From: Bacillota bacterium
GTDB lineage: Bacteria > Bacillota > Clostridia > Lachnospirales > Lachnospiraceae
DNA: 64,000 nt
Direction: 5' to 3'
Assembly: GCA_023392535.1 (NCBI GenBank)
Contig: JAEVYY010000018.1
Coordinates: forward strand, 1-64,000
The position numbers and the translations under genes are program-made. Below, piece after piece: positions 7,777 through 17,975 of the stretch. Every line of letters starts with the position of its first letter. Position 1 is the stretch's first letter. Under the pieces are notes generated by a model that saw only the letters and a program-made list of their open reading frames with translations, ran no database searches and had not been told where the DNA came from.

Positions 7777-10700
7777 ATGGGAAATGTAAGACGCATCTAT
7801 GTGGAAAAAAAAGATGCCTATGCGGTCAGAGCGAAAGAACTGAGAGAGGAAATCGAAAGCTTTTTAGGCATAAAAGATGTAAAGAATGTTCGCATCTTTA
7901 TTCGATATGATGTGGAAAATATATCGGATACTATTTTTGAAGCAGCGTGCAAAACAGTATTTTCAGAACCACCGGTAGATATTTTATACAAGGACTACTT
8001 TGAATACCCGTCTGATTCCAAAGTGTTCAGTGTTGAATTTTTACCAGGCCAATTTGACCAACGCGCGGATTCTGCAGTTCAATGTGTGAAATTTTTGAAA
8101 GAAGATGAAGACCCAATTATTAAAACTGCAGTTACGTATTTACTGGAGGGAACTATTTCCAATGATAATTTTGAAAAAATAAAAAGCAGCTATTGTATCA
8201 ATCCGGTTGATTCCAGAGAAACAGGTATGGTGAAGCCAGATACGCTAGTAACCGAATTTGAAGAGCCAGCAGATGTGAAAATATTTGATGGCTTTCGTGC
8301 TATGGAGGAAGAGTCACTAAAAAAATTGTACAGCTCGTTGAATCTTGCCATGACTTTTAAAGATTTTCTTCACATTCAGAAGTATTATAAGTCGGAAGAG
8401 AACAGAGATCCATCTATGACGGAAATACGAGTGCTAGATACATACTGGTCAGATCACTGTCGTCATACTACGTTTTCAACAGAATTAAAAGAGGTTGAAT
8501 TTGAAGATGGTTTCTATAAAACACCAATTGAGACTACTTACCAAAGCTATTTGGATACCAGAGAAGAAATCTTTAATGGAAGAGAAGATAAATTTGTCTG
8601 CTTGATGGATTTGGCATTGATGGCCATGCGAAAGTTGAAAAGAGATGGTAAACTGCAGGATCTTGAAGAATCAGAGGAGATTAATGCTTGTTCCATAGTA
8701 GTCCCCGTTGAGATCGATAAAGAAGATGGGAACGGAATCGTCACGGAAGAGTGGCTTATATGTTTTAAGAATGAAACGCATAACCATCCGACAGAAATTG
8801 AGCCTTTTGGTGGCGCCGCAACATGTCTTGGTGGTGCTATCCGGGATCCTTTGTCAGGAAGAGCCTATGTGTATCAGGCAATGCGTGTCACGGGAGCAGC
8901 GGATCCAACTGTCCCGGTAGAGGCTACCTTAAAAGGAAAATTATCCCAGAAGAAATTAGTAACAGGTGCAGCCCGCGGTTATTCTTCTTATGGTAATCAG
9001 ATCGGACTCGCGACAGGTTTTGTAAAAGAGATTTATCATCCCAATTATGCGGCTAAGAGAATGGAGATCGGTGCTGTTATGGGTGCTGCTCCTAGAAAAA
9101 ATGTAATCCGTGAGAGTTCCGATCCGGGGGATATCATCATCCTTTTGGGTGGGAGAACCGGCCGTGACGGTTGTGGAGGAGCAACGGGTTCTTCAAAAGT
9201 GCATACGGAAGATTCCATTGAAACATGTGGAGCGGAAGTACAAAAGGGAAACGCACCAACAGAACGTAAAATCCAACGTTTATTTCGGAGAGAAGAAGTT
9301 AGTAAGCTGATCAAAAAATGTAATGATTTTGGTGCGGGAGGAGTCTCGGTAGCAATCGGTGAACTTGCAGATGGATTGATTGTGGATCTGGATCAGGTGC
9401 CTAAAAAATATGCAGGATTAGATGGGACAGAGTTGTCGATTTCCGAATCACAGGAAAGGATGGCAGTTGTAGTTGACCCAAAAGATGTTGAAAAATTTAT
9501 GCGATATGTAAAGGAAGAAAATCTGGAGGCTGTCAAGGCAGCTATTGTGACAAAAGAGCCAAGACTTGTGTTGAAATGGCGTGGCGTGGAAATTGTAAAT
9601 ATCGCAAGATCATTTTTGGATACCAATGGCGCACATCAGGAAACAAAAGTAAAACTGGATGCTCCTTCTGAAGAGGATAATTACTTTACTAAAATTGCGA
9701 CGAAAGAAGTCGAAGAAGCCTTGCAGTCAGGAGATGTAAAGGCAGCATGGCTGGCAGAATTGAATGACCTGAATGTATGTTCCCAAAAGGGTCTGGTGGA
9801 GATGTTTGATGGTTCCATTGGTGCAAGCAGTGTATTTATGCCATTCGGAGGGAGATATCAGTTGACTGAAACGCAGACTATGGTGGCGAAGTTGCCTGTA
9901 TTAAAAGGAAAGACCGATACGGTGACTATGATGAGTTATGGTTTTGATCCGTTCCTTTCTTCCTGGAGTCCTTATCATGGAGCGGTATATGCAGTAATGG
10001 AATCCATGGCTAAAGTAGTTAGTAGTGGTGGAGACTACCGGAAAATTCGATTTACGTTTCAGGAATATTTCAGGCGTATGAGTGAGGATGCCAGCCGTTG
10101 GAGTCAGCCTTTCGCTGCATTGCTTGGTGCATATGATGCGCAGATTGGATTTGGACTTCCATCTATTGGTGGAAAGGACAGTATGTCTGGCACCTTCAAT
10201 GATATCGATGTGCCTCCTACGTTAGTATCCTTTGCAGTGGATGTAGCGAAGCATCAGAATATCATCACGCCTGAATTAAAAACACCTGGGAATCTCCTTA
10301 TTCACTTCTCCATTGAAAAAGATGAATATGATATTCCAGTCTATAGAAGCGTCATGGAATTATATCAAAAAATTTCAGAGCTAATTGCTTCTGGTGTCAT
10401 TGTATCTGCGTATGCACTTGATGCAAAAGGAATTGTAGCTGCTGTCAGCAAGATGGCATTTGGTAATCATCTGGGAGTAGCAATATCAGAGGAACTGGAG
10501 CCAGTTGACCTGTTTTCGAACGGTTTAGGTGATATCATTGCGGAAGTTCCAATCCATGCACTTCCTGTTATAGACACAGCATTTTCAGTAGTAGGGAAAG
10601 TAACAGAAAAAGATTTTACGTATCAAGATGTCACTATAACCTTGGAAGAGGCTCTGCATGCATGGACTTCAAAATTAGAGAAGGTATTCCCGACAAAGGC

Positions 10701-11574
10701 AGAGAAGGAAATTACTTCGATAGAAACGAAATTGTTCCAGGCAGATTCTGTTTATGTTAGCAGGAATAAAGTAGCCAGACCTACGGTGTTCATTCCGGTA
10801 TTTCCAGGCACTAACTGTGAATACGATAGTGAGAAAGCTTTTGAAAGGGCTGGAGCTCATGTAATTACAAAAGTGTTTAAGAACTTAACACCGGATGATA
10901 TCAGAGATTCCGTGACAGTTTTTGAAAAAGCGATAGCTCAATCACAGATTATTATGTTCCCTGGAGGTTTTAGTGCGGGTGATGAACCGGATGGGAGTGC
11001 CAAATTCTTTGCGACAGCATTCCAGAACTGTAAGCTGAAAGAATCGGTCATGAAGCTGTTGCAGGAAAGAGACGGTCTGGCACTTGGCATCTGTAATGGA
11101 TTTCAGGCTTTGATTAAGCTAGGCTTGGTTCCATTTGGAGAAATCGTAGGGCAAAAGGAAGATTCTCCGACATTAACCTATAACACAATTAACAGACATA
11201 TCTCTAAGATGGTATATCTGAAAGTGGTATCGAACAAATCACCTTGGTTACAAAAGGCTACACTCGGAGGGACCTATGTAAATCCGGCATCTCATGGAGA
11301 AGGTCGTTTTGTAGCATCAAAGGAATGGATTAACAAGTTATTTGCAAATGGCCAAGTGGCAACGCAGTATGCTGATTTTGAGGGTAACCTTTCTTTGAAT
11401 GAAGAGTGGAATGTAAATGGTTCTTATGCAGCAATCGAAGGAATTACATCTCCGGATGGAAGATGTTTTGGAAAAATGGCGCATTCAGAACGTCGGGATA
11501 CAGCAGTTGCAATCAATATCTACGGTGAACAGGATATGAAGATTTTTGAATCCGGTGTGGCTTATTTTAAATAA
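7777..11574 (+). CDS. purL: Phosphoribosylformylglycinamidine synthase, single-chain form
   Basis: At 1265 residues this is the long form of FGAM synthase, which converts FGAR, glutamine and ATP to FGAM in step four of purine synthesis. An N-terminal PurS-like region (about 1-150) is followed by a linker, two AIR-synthase-type ATP-binding halves (ATP-site motif ETHNHPTEIEPFGG near residue 333) and a fused class I glutaminase domain from about residue 1005. The glutaminase nucleophile is Cys1106 in GICNGFQ, with the catalytic His/Glu in SHGEGRF. Many other Firmicutes split this enzyme into PurS, PurQ and PurL; clostridia often carry this fused type. It is transcribed alone from the promoter at 7685 and ends at a terminator at 11619. 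Confidence 0.97.
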   Translation: MGNVRRIYVEKKDAYAVRAKELREEIESFLGIKDVKNVRIFIRYDVENISDTIFEAACKTVFSEPPVDILYKDYFEYPSDSKVFSVEFLPGQFDQRADSAVQCVKFLKEDEDPIIKTAVTYLLEGTISNDNFEKIKSSYCINPVDSRETGMVKPDTLVTEFEEPADVKIFDGFRAMEEESLKKLYSSLNLAMTFKDFLHIQKYYKSEENRDPSMTEIRVLDTYWSDHCRHTTFSTELKEVEFEDGFYKTPIETTYQSYLDTREEIFNGREDKFVCLMDLALMAMRKLKRDGKLQDLEESEEINACSIVVPVEIDKEDGNGIVTEEWLICFKNETHNHPTEIEPFGGAATCLGGAIRDPLSGRAYVYQAMRVTGAADPTVPVEATLKGKLSQKKLVTGAARGYSSYGNQIGLATGFVKEIYHPNYAAKRMEIGAVMGAAPRKNVIRESSDPGDIIILLGGRTGRDGCGGATGSSKVHTEDSIETCGAEVQKGNAPTERKIQRLFRREEVSKLIKKCNDFGAGGVSVAIGELADGLIVDLDQVPKKYAGLDGTELSISESQERMAVVVDPKDVEKFMRYVKEENLEAVKAAIVTKEPRLVLKWRGVEIVNIARSFLDTNGAHQETKVKLDAPSEEDNYFTKIATKEVEEALQSGDVKAAWLAELNDLNVCSQKGLVEMFDGSIGASSVFMPFGGRYQLTETQTMVAKLPVLKGKTDTVTMMSYGFDPFLSSWSPYHGAVYAVMESMAKVVSSGGDYRKIRFTFQEYFRRMSEDASRWSQPFAALLGAYDAQIGFGLPSIGGKDSMSGTFNDIDVPPTLVSFAVDVAKHQNIITPELKTPGNLLIHFSIEKDEYDIPVYRSVMELYQKISELIASGVIVSAYALDAKGIVAAVSKMAFGNHLGVAISEELEPVDLFSNGLGDIIAEVPIHALPVIDTAFSVVGKVTEKDFTYQDVTITLEEALHAWTSKLEKVFPTKAEKEITSIETKLFQADSVYVSRNKVARPTVFIPVFPGTNCEYDSEKAFERAGAHVITKVFKNLTPDDIRDSVTVFEKAIAQSQIIMFPGGFSAGDEPDGSAKFFATAFQNCKLKESVMKLLQERDGLALGICNGFQALIKLGLVPFGEIVGQKEDSPTLTYNTINRHISKMVYLKVVSNKSPWLQKATLGGTYVNPASHGEGRFVASKEWINKLFANGQVATQYADFEGNLSLNEEWNVNGSYAAIEGITSPDGRCFGKMAHSERRDTAVAINIYGEQDMKIFESGVAYFK

Positions 11575-11618
11575 TAAGGAATCAGCCCTGGAAAAAAGAG
11601 AATAATGTGGATTTTTGT

Positions 11619-11663
11619 AGACCTTGTGCAAAGGAAATTTATCCTTTGTATGAGGTCTTTTTC
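11619..11663 (+). terminator. Intrinsic terminator after purL
   Basis: A long stem pairs AGACCTTGTGCAAAGGA with TCCTTTGTATGAGGTCT and is followed by a T-run. It separates purL from the exporter operon. Confidence 0.85.
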
Positions 11664-11789
11664 TAATTGCACTTACCCGTAGTACTTATTTCATAAAAAC
11701 ACACAATTTTCATAGTTACAACAAAAAGTGGAAACATTTAGCAGATATAATGATGTAAAACTATTTACTTTGGAGGCCTCTGAATATCT

Positions 11790-13355
11790 ATGATAATAAA
11801 GGAAGTTTTTAAGAAAGAAAAGAAGAAATTAATCATGATTGGTGGTACTATTTTTTTATTTATGATGGCTGTAGCAGGTGGAATTATTTATTCTGTAGTT
11901 TCTAAGACACAGCCTCCAAATGGAAACGGAGGACCACAAGGAATGGGAACCAGACAGTCGGATGGCACAATTACGGCAAGTGGCACTACGATGGTAGGAA
12001 AGGTAGAAGATTCTTACGATATTGATTATCTTGATGATGATCTATACATAGAGAAGGTGTATCTATCCAGTGCGGATGAAGTGAAAGCAGGAGATCCAAT
12101 ATTAAAACTATCGGATGATACAATTTCAGCCGGACAGAAGCAACTGGAAAAAGCGGTGACACAAGCAGAACTGGATTATAGAAGTGGCGTGGTAGATTAT
12201 AATTTGAGTAAGATAGAGGCACAGATAGTCTGCGATTTGAGTATTAAAAATGGAGAACTTGCTGAAAGTACCTATGCGGATGCTCTTTCTTCCATAAATC
12301 AGGATATTGCAGATAAGCAGAAAGAAATTGCAGATAAGCAGGAAGATCTGCAGGAATATCAGGATGCGATAAATAAGGATGCTTTTTATAATAAATATGA
12401 GGTGGGTTATAAAAAAGATATTTTTGAGACTAATTATGCAGTATTTTATGAAAGAATCAACGAGTGGAATCTGTCCCAATATTTGGAAACAAGTGATACC
12501 GATTATAGTAGAAAGCAATTTTGTAAAGATGTTACTTTAACGGCTGATGAGAAGGAAAAGGTTACACAACTGACTTCTTTTTTAAAAAGAGTGTATGAAT
12601 ACCAGGATAGTTATGAAACCGCTTTAGAAGAATATGAGGCAGCTAAAAAAGATGCAGTAGTGCAGGCAGAAAAGTTACAGGTAGAAATAGAGTCTCTGCA
12701 ATTAGATCTGCAGGAAGCACAATTGAATTATGAGGCTGATATTGCGGCAGCAAAAGCAATCTATGAAACCTCTTTCGCAGAAAGTAATGCTGCACAGAGT
12801 ACTTATAACACAGCGATTAAAAAATTGGATGAAGCGTTGGAATCTCAGCAGGATGAAAAAGAAGATGCTGAATATAATCTGTCTCATTTTGAAGAATTAG
12901 TAGGTGACGGATATTTCCGTGCAAGCAGTAATGGTACTGCTTTAATCGTCACGTCAACAGAGGCGACGGATTTAACGGATGATACTATGGTAATGGCATA
13001 TAGCAATCCGGATACGGTTACAGTAACAGTTGCTATAGATCAATCCTATATTGCTTCTTTGGCAATTGGTGAAAAGGCTACTGTGGCCATTGATGGCTTT
13101 GATGATTTCGAGGCAACGATTACGCAGATACAGCCAACTTCATCTTCCAGCAGCCGGTCTTCCGTTACTTATAATGTGACGGTTACCTTAGAAGGTGATG
13201 TGAGCGGACTGGATGTGAATCTCGCAGCGGTTGTAACCTTTACCCCGGAGACGGATGAAGTAAGTACGAAAGAAAGCTTTACCGAAGAGGTATCCGATGT
13301 TTCTGATGAAAAGCCGAACGGCAGTATAGCGGCAACAGGAGGAAAAACAGAATGA
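11790..13355 (+). CDS. HlyD/MacA-like membrane fusion (adaptor) protein 1
   Basis: This 521-residue protein is the first of three tandem adaptors. A transmembrane anchor spans about residues 15-38. Next comes a Gly/Pro-rich stretch with PPNGNGGPQGMG, then a beta-rich lipoyl-like half, a long coiled coil (about 105-380, rich in Glu, Gln and Lys) and a C-terminal beta-barrel region. Adaptors of this kind link the permease of an ABC exporter to the outside; in a Gram-positive they act at the outer face of the membrane. The tail is acidic and ends in Gly-Gly-Lys-Thr-Glu. It opens a six-gene operon, and the next gene overlaps by four bases. The GGAGG at 11772-11776 is rather far from the ATG. Confidence 0.85.
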   Translation: MIIKEVFKKEKKKLIMIGGTIFLFMMAVAGGIIYSVVSKTQPPNGNGGPQGMGTRQSDGTITASGTTMVGKVEDSYDIDYLDDDLYIEKVYLSSADEVKAGDPILKLSDDTISAGQKQLEKAVTQAELDYRSGVVDYNLSKIEAQIVCDLSIKNGELAESTYADALSSINQDIADKQKEIADKQEDLQEYQDAINKDAFYNKYEVGYKKDIFETNYAVFYERINEWNLSQYLETSDTDYSRKQFCKDVTLTADEKEKVTQLTSFLKRVYEYQDSYETALEEYEAAKKDAVVQAEKLQVEIESLQLDLQEAQLNYEADIAAAKAIYETSFAESNAAQSTYNTAIKKLDEALESQQDEKEDAEYNLSHFEELVGDGYFRASSNGTALIVTSTEATDLTDDTMVMAYSNPDTVTVTVAIDQSYIASLAIGEKATVAIDGFDDFEATITQIQPTSSSSSRSSVTYNVTVTLEGDVSGLDVNLAAVVTFTPETDEVSTKESFTEEVSDVSDEKPNGSIAATGGKTE

Positions 13356-14965
13356 AAATCGTAATCAAAAGCAGAAAAAAATTGATTCGGATGGGTATTC
13401 TTGTTCTTATTATTCTGTCACTTCTGGGTGCTGCTGGATATACATTATTTATACAGCCGACCTTGGAACAGGATACCTACCTATATAAGGAAACGGAAGT
13501 TACATATGGCGATTTAAAAGTCGGGATCATGGAAAGTGGATCCATCGAGACTGAAGAAGAGACACAGAAGTATGAACTGGATCTCGTGGAAGAAGGTGAA
13601 GATGACTCGGATGACGATGATGATATCGATATCAGTGAATATCTGAAATTTGAAGAGGTATATGTGGCTGTCGGACAACGGGTACAGAAGGGAGATCCTA
13701 TTTATAAATTAAAAGATAGTACGGTACAAACGGTCAGAAAAAAACTGGCATTGGAGGAAGCAGAGGCCGAAACAGCGTTATCAGAAGCGAAGCTCAGCTG
13801 TTCTCTTGATACTTTGGAAGCGGAACATACTTCATCCGCCGATAGTCTTTCCGGAGCTACAGCAGAAGGGATCTATCAAATTGATACTGCCAAATTAAGT
13901 AATGAGCTGGCTGGATATGTTGCAGCAATCAAAGCGTGTTATGCGAATATTGATATTTATAATAAAAAAATAGCAGATACCAAAACAGATGATGATGGGG
14001 ATGCGTATGAAGATTATCTGGAAGCAAAAAAGGATTACGAGGAAGCAGATAAAGACAATGAGAGAACATTTGTAAAAATTCAATCAACTTACATAAGTGC
14101 CAAGGAAAAATACGATTCCTTGCTGGAAACAATTGAGGATTGCGAAGAAAATATAACAAAAGAAGAGGATAATATAAAGGAAAATCTGGCAAAGATCCAG
14201 GATGCACAGATAACGTCAGGGATTGATATATTAACGGCAAAACAGAAATACGAAACCGATACTTTAGCAGGAAGTATTTCTAAGGATACTTATCAATATT
14301 CCGTTGGGAGCGCTGAGGAAGAGGTGACGGATGCGCAGACAGACCTGGATGAAGCAAAAGAAAAAATGGAAGATTTTGAGAGCTTTGTTGGAGATGGCAT
14401 AATCTACGCGGAAAGTGATGGGCTTATTACGGAAGTCAATTATGAAGTCGGAGATGCACTTAGCAGCACAAGTGATTTGATATCTTATGTAACGGAAAGT
14501 TCCATTATATTAAGTGTTGATGTATCAGAAGAAGATATCGTGGATATTGCTGTGGGCGATCGTGTGAACATAGAATTCACTGCCTATCCGGATGAAAGCT
14601 ATCAGGGTGAAGTCACTGCGATCACTACAACAGCTACATCGGACCATGCTACTACAGTGAGTTATCCGGTTACTATAAAAGTAATTGGAGATACGTCAAA
14701 GCTGTTTTCCGGAATGACGGGCGATGTTACCTTTGTAACGGATGAAAAATCAGAAGTTCTATATGTGTCCAGAAAAGCAATTGTAGAACAGAACAATAAG
14801 AGCTATGTATATCAAAAGGATCAAAATGGAGACATGGTACTGACTCAAGTAACGACTGGATTCACGGATGGTGTGAATGTGGAGATTACAGAAGGATTAA
14901 CAAAAGAAGATGTAGTCTATATAGCAAGTAAGGTAACAAGTGAAAGTGAGGAATCGGCAGAATAA
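13352..14965 (+). CDS. HlyD/MacA-like membrane fusion (adaptor) protein 2
   Basis: This 537-residue protein is the second adaptor. It has an N-terminal membrane anchor (about residues 11-33), a lipoyl-like strand pattern starting with TYGDLKVGIMESGSI, an Asp-rich insert (EEGEDDSDDDDDIDIS, about 76-91), a long coiled coil with Lys/Glu-rich heptads, and a C-terminal beta-barrel plus membrane-proximal domain ending in a TTGFTDGVNVEITEGL motif. That last motif is typical of MacA-like adaptors and is shared with adaptor 3 but not adaptor 1. The ATGA overlap with the upstream gene and one-base overlap with the downstream gene indicate coupled translation. The substrate is unknown. Confidence 0.87.
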   Translation: MKIVIKSRKKLIRMGILVLIILSLLGAAGYTLFIQPTLEQDTYLYKETEVTYGDLKVGIMESGSIETEEETQKYELDLVEEGEDDSDDDDDIDISEYLKFEEVYVAVGQRVQKGDPIYKLKDSTVQTVRKKLALEEAEAETALSEAKLSCSLDTLEAEHTSSADSLSGATAEGIYQIDTAKLSNELAGYVAAIKACYANIDIYNKKIADTKTDDDGDAYEDYLEAKKDYEEADKDNERTFVKIQSTYISAKEKYDSLLETIEDCEENITKEEDNIKENLAKIQDAQITSGIDILTAKQKYETDTLAGSISKDTYQYSVGSAEEEVTDAQTDLDEAKEKMEDFESFVGDGIIYAESDGLITEVNYEVGDALSSTSDLISYVTESSIILSVDVSEEDIVDIAVGDRVNIEFTAYPDESYQGEVTAITTTATSDHATTVSYPVTIKVIGDTSKLFSGMTGDVTFVTDEKSEVLYVSRKAIVEQNNKSYVYQKDQNGDMVLTQVTTGFTDGVNVEITEGLTKEDVVYIASKVTSESEESAE

Positions 14966-16620
14966 TGAAAAAAATAATACGTAACATTTTCAGTAACAAA
15001 AAGAAAGCAATATTATTTATTTCTGCTGCGATTGCGACACTTGTGATTTTGGCATTGCTTATCTTACTTGCCTGCGGAGATAATACAGATTATGTCTATA
15101 AGGAAACACAGGTGGAAAAAGGTGATTTGACAGTTGGTGTTACGGAAAGCGGCAGTGTTACGATAGGGACCGTGGACCAGACATTTGATATTGATATGAG
15201 TGCTTTTGAAGCCAGCTCATCCAGCAGTTCCTCCTCGCAGTCAGGCTTTAAAGGTGGGATGTTTCCAGGGATGGGAAGTAGTAATAGCAGCAGTTCTTCC
15301 GATAAAGATTATAGCAGAGCATTGGATGTAGAAGAGGTGTATGTCACAGTAGGTCAAAAAATTTCAAAAGGTGATGCTCTATTTAAATTAACTAAGGATA
15401 GTGTTGCATCTATAAAAGATGAATTGGTGGCAGATGAAGCTTCCGCAGGATTAACATTGGAGAAATTAAAAAATGATCAGAAACAATCCCGTTTGACAGC
15501 GACGCATACAAAAGAAACTAGCGAAGCTTATGCGCAGCTGGCTCAGCATGAATATAATATAGCCGTTACAGAATTAAAAGATGCACTGGAAGACAAGCAA
15601 AAAGAGATCGATGAAAATACAGAAACCTATGCAGATAATAAAGCAAAACTGGAAGAATTGCAGGCTCAACTTATAGTTGCAAAGAACGTATTGGAAAATG
15701 CAGAGTATGCGGTAAAAAATGCGGATACGACAGTTATTTATGAATATGCCAAACAGGAGGATGCAAGAGATACAGCCAAAAGCCAGGTCGATAATCTGGA
15801 GAACGAGGTAGAATCGTTAGAAGATGAAAATGAAGAATTGCTCAATCATTACAATACGGAACTTCTGGAACTGAATCAGTTGAAAAGAGATCTGGAGACA
15901 GGAACAATAGAAGCAAATAAAACATATCAGGAAAGAATAACAACTGGTAAGGATGCGGCAGAAGAGTATGCAGTTACGGTAGGTTACTTGGATGCAGATC
16001 TTTTAGATGCGCAGAATGATTATGAGGAGGCAATGAAAAAGTTGGAGGAATTTGATACCTATATTGTAGATGATACGGTATATGCAGAGTACAATGGTGT
16101 TATTACGGATGTGAATATCGCAGAAAGTGATTCTTTAAGTTCTTCTCAAACATTGATAACACTCAATAATCAGGATGATACGACCATATCCGTAGTACTA
16201 TCAGGTGATGATATGGGATCTATTGATAAAGACAGCAAAGTAAACTTAAGCATTAGTGCTTATCCAGATACGATATTTGAGGGTACGATCGACGATATTG
16301 GAGATGCGGTAACAGATAGTAGTACAGGAGAGATCACATATGAGGTGACCGTTTTGATCGGTGGAGATGTATCGGGATTATTTGAAGGAATGACAGGTGA
16401 AGTTACATTTATTACAAAAGAAACAAAAGAAGTTACCTATGTATCAAACAGAGCAATTATCAGAGAAGGTACGAAGTCTTATGTAAAGAGGAAAGGAACT
16501 TCAGGGAATATTGTACAAAAAGAGATCACAACAGGATTCTCAGATGGTGTGAATGTAGAAATAGTGGAAGGACTTTCAGAGGGAGATACGGTTCTGATTG
16601 AAAGTAAGGTGAGCGAATAA
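14965..16620 (+). CDS. HlyD/MacA-like membrane fusion (adaptor) protein 3
   Basis: This 551-residue protein is the third adaptor. A membrane segment lies at about residues 15-36. A lipoyl-like region (KGDLTVGVTESGSV) is interrupted by a Ser/Gly/Met-rich insert around residues 83-112, including GGMFPGMGSSNSSSSS. The long coiled coil covers about 155-365, and the C-terminal domain ends with TTGFSDGVNVEIVEGL, like adaptor 2. The insert sits in the same part of the chain as the Asp-rich insert of adaptor 2, so this segment varies freely between paralogues. The start ATG overlaps the preceding stop by one base, and the permease starts on its last base. Confidence 0.87.
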   Translation: MKKIIRNIFSNKKKAILFISAAIATLVILALLILLACGDNTDYVYKETQVEKGDLTVGVTESGSVTIGTVDQTFDIDMSAFEASSSSSSSSQSGFKGGMFPGMGSSNSSSSSDKDYSRALDVEEVYVTVGQKISKGDALFKLTKDSVASIKDELVADEASAGLTLEKLKNDQKQSRLTATHTKETSEAYAQLAQHEYNIAVTELKDALEDKQKEIDENTETYADNKAKLEELQAQLIVAKNVLENAEYAVKNADTTVIYEYAKQEDARDTAKSQVDNLENEVESLEDENEELLNHYNTELLELNQLKRDLETGTIEANKTYQERITTGKDAAEEYAVTVGYLDADLLDAQNDYEEAMKKLEEFDTYIVDDTVYAEYNGVITDVNIAESDSLSSSQTLITLNNQDDTTISVVLSGDDMGSIDKDSKVNLSISAYPDTIFEGTIDDIGDAVTDSSTGEITYEVTVLIGGDVSGLFEGMTGEVTFITKETKEVTYVSNRAIIREGTKSYVKRKGTSGNIVQKEITTGFSDGVNVEIVEGLSEGDTVLIESKVSE

Positions 16621-17963
16621 TGAGATTATCCGAGATTTTCCGGCTGGTATGGCTGAACCTTTCGCAAAATAAGTTTAAAGTGATATTGACCTCGATTGGT
16701 ATCGTAGTAGGTACGGCAACAATCATGATGGTAATTGCCATTGGTACTGGAGGCAAGTTAGAGGTTGCCGAACAATTTAAAAATTTAAATGCAGGAGCAA
16801 TTGATATATCCTATGAATCTTCTTCAAGCAGCAGTGAATCATCAGGTGGCGGAGGCGGAATGCCAGGTGGTGGTGGTTTCCCTGGCGGTGGAGGCGGGAT
16901 GTCGGGCGGCGGTGGTTTCCCAAGCGGCGGAATGCCAGGAGGAAGCGGCGGTTTTCCGGGAGGTGGCGCTGACGACAGAATCAACCAAGAGGATGTCAGC
17001 TTGTCGGAAGCTGATATGGAGGATCTACTGGTATTTGTTCCAGGTTTATCAGATGCTACCATATCATTTTCAACAAAAGCGGATGTGGATGGTGGTGAAT
17101 TAGATGATACGACCAGTTACAGTATCGCAGGTGTAAAAGACAATTATGCAACGTTGAGTAATATGGAGCTTGCGATTGGTGAATTCACAACAGAAGAGAA
17201 TGAAGAAAATAAAGAAAAGGTATGTGTGCTGGGAGCCGGTGCTGCAAAAGAAATATTTGGAAGTGCCTATGATGCCTATGATGGGACCGTATATATTGAT
17301 GACAGACCTTATACTGTAAGTGGTGTGTTGGAGGAGATGGGAACCGTGGCATCTGGAATCAGTCCTGACGAGGCTATATTTATTCCCTATGCAACAGGTG
17401 TGAAATACCTGACAGGAGATGATGTGAGTCCAACAATAACGGTTATTGCAGAAGATGTTAATAATGTGGATGCTATTATTGATTATGTGACAGATGTGTT
17501 ACTGGATTCTTATCCGAATTCTGAATTTACGATTACAGATGCAGGCAGCAAGATGGATGCGGCTATGGCTTCTAACGATACATTGACAATTTTACTGGTC
17601 GCTATGGCGGTCATTGTATTTATTGTTGGTGGTATCGGTATCATGAATGTATTATTTGTATCTGTAAAAGAAAGGACAAAGGAAATTGGTATTTTAAAGG
17701 CACTTGGCTGTATGCAGTCTGATATCTTAAAAGAATTTGTTTTTGAAGCCAGTTGTATTAGTTTTGTGGGAGCTGTTATGGGTGTGATTATTGCATTGGG
17801 AATTACACCGATTATAGAAAATTTTTCCGTTCGTGTAGAACTATCGCTTAGCGGAGCTGTTATCTCATTATTGTTCGGCGTTATTACGGGAACTATTTTT
17901 GGATTTTATCCTGCCTATAAGGCATCCAAATTAATTCCAATTGTAGCATTGAACCAAGAATAG
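16620..17963 (+). CDS. MacB/FtsX-type ABC transporter permease with Gly-rich extracellular insert
   Basis: This 447-residue membrane protein has the MacB layout: a first transmembrane helix (about 21-43), a large extracellular domain (about 45-320) and three C-terminal helices with the FtsX core (from about 328). The cytoplasmic coupling segment VKERTKEIGILKALG is conserved. No ATPase domain is fused; it is encoded separately at 18794. Residues 67-118 form an exceptional low-complexity stretch of Ser, then repeated GGGGMPGGGGFPGG-type units, in the extracellular domain just after helix 1. This family exports antimicrobial peptides, macrolides or signals, or senses them. With three adaptors beside it, a multi-adaptor exporter is inferred. 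Confidence 0.9.
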   Translation: MRLSEIFRLVWLNLSQNKFKVILTSIGIVVGTATIMMVIAIGTGGKLEVAEQFKNLNAGAIDISYESSSSSSESSGGGGGMPGGGGFPGGGGGMSGGGGFPSGGMPGGSGGFPGGGADDRINQEDVSLSEADMEDLLVFVPGLSDATISFSTKADVDGGELDDTTSYSIAGVKDNYATLSNMELAIGEFTTEENEENKEKVCVLGAGAAKEIFGSAYDAYDGTVYIDDRPYTVSGVLEEMGTVASGISPDEAIFIPYATGVKYLTGDDVSPTITVIAEDVNNVDAIIDYVTDVLLDSYPNSEFTITDAGSKMDAAMASNDTLTILLVAMAVIVFIVGGIGIMNVLFVSVKERTKEIGILKALGCMQSDILKEFVFEASCISFVGAVMGVIIALGITPIIENFSVRVELSLSGAVISLLFGVITGTIFGFYPAYKASKLIPIVALNQE

Positions 17964-17975
17964 GAGAAACCGCAT

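Noticed and set aside
16811..17062. Pro-rich minus-strand open frame
   Set aside because: It is the antisense of the Gly-rich insert in the permease gene.
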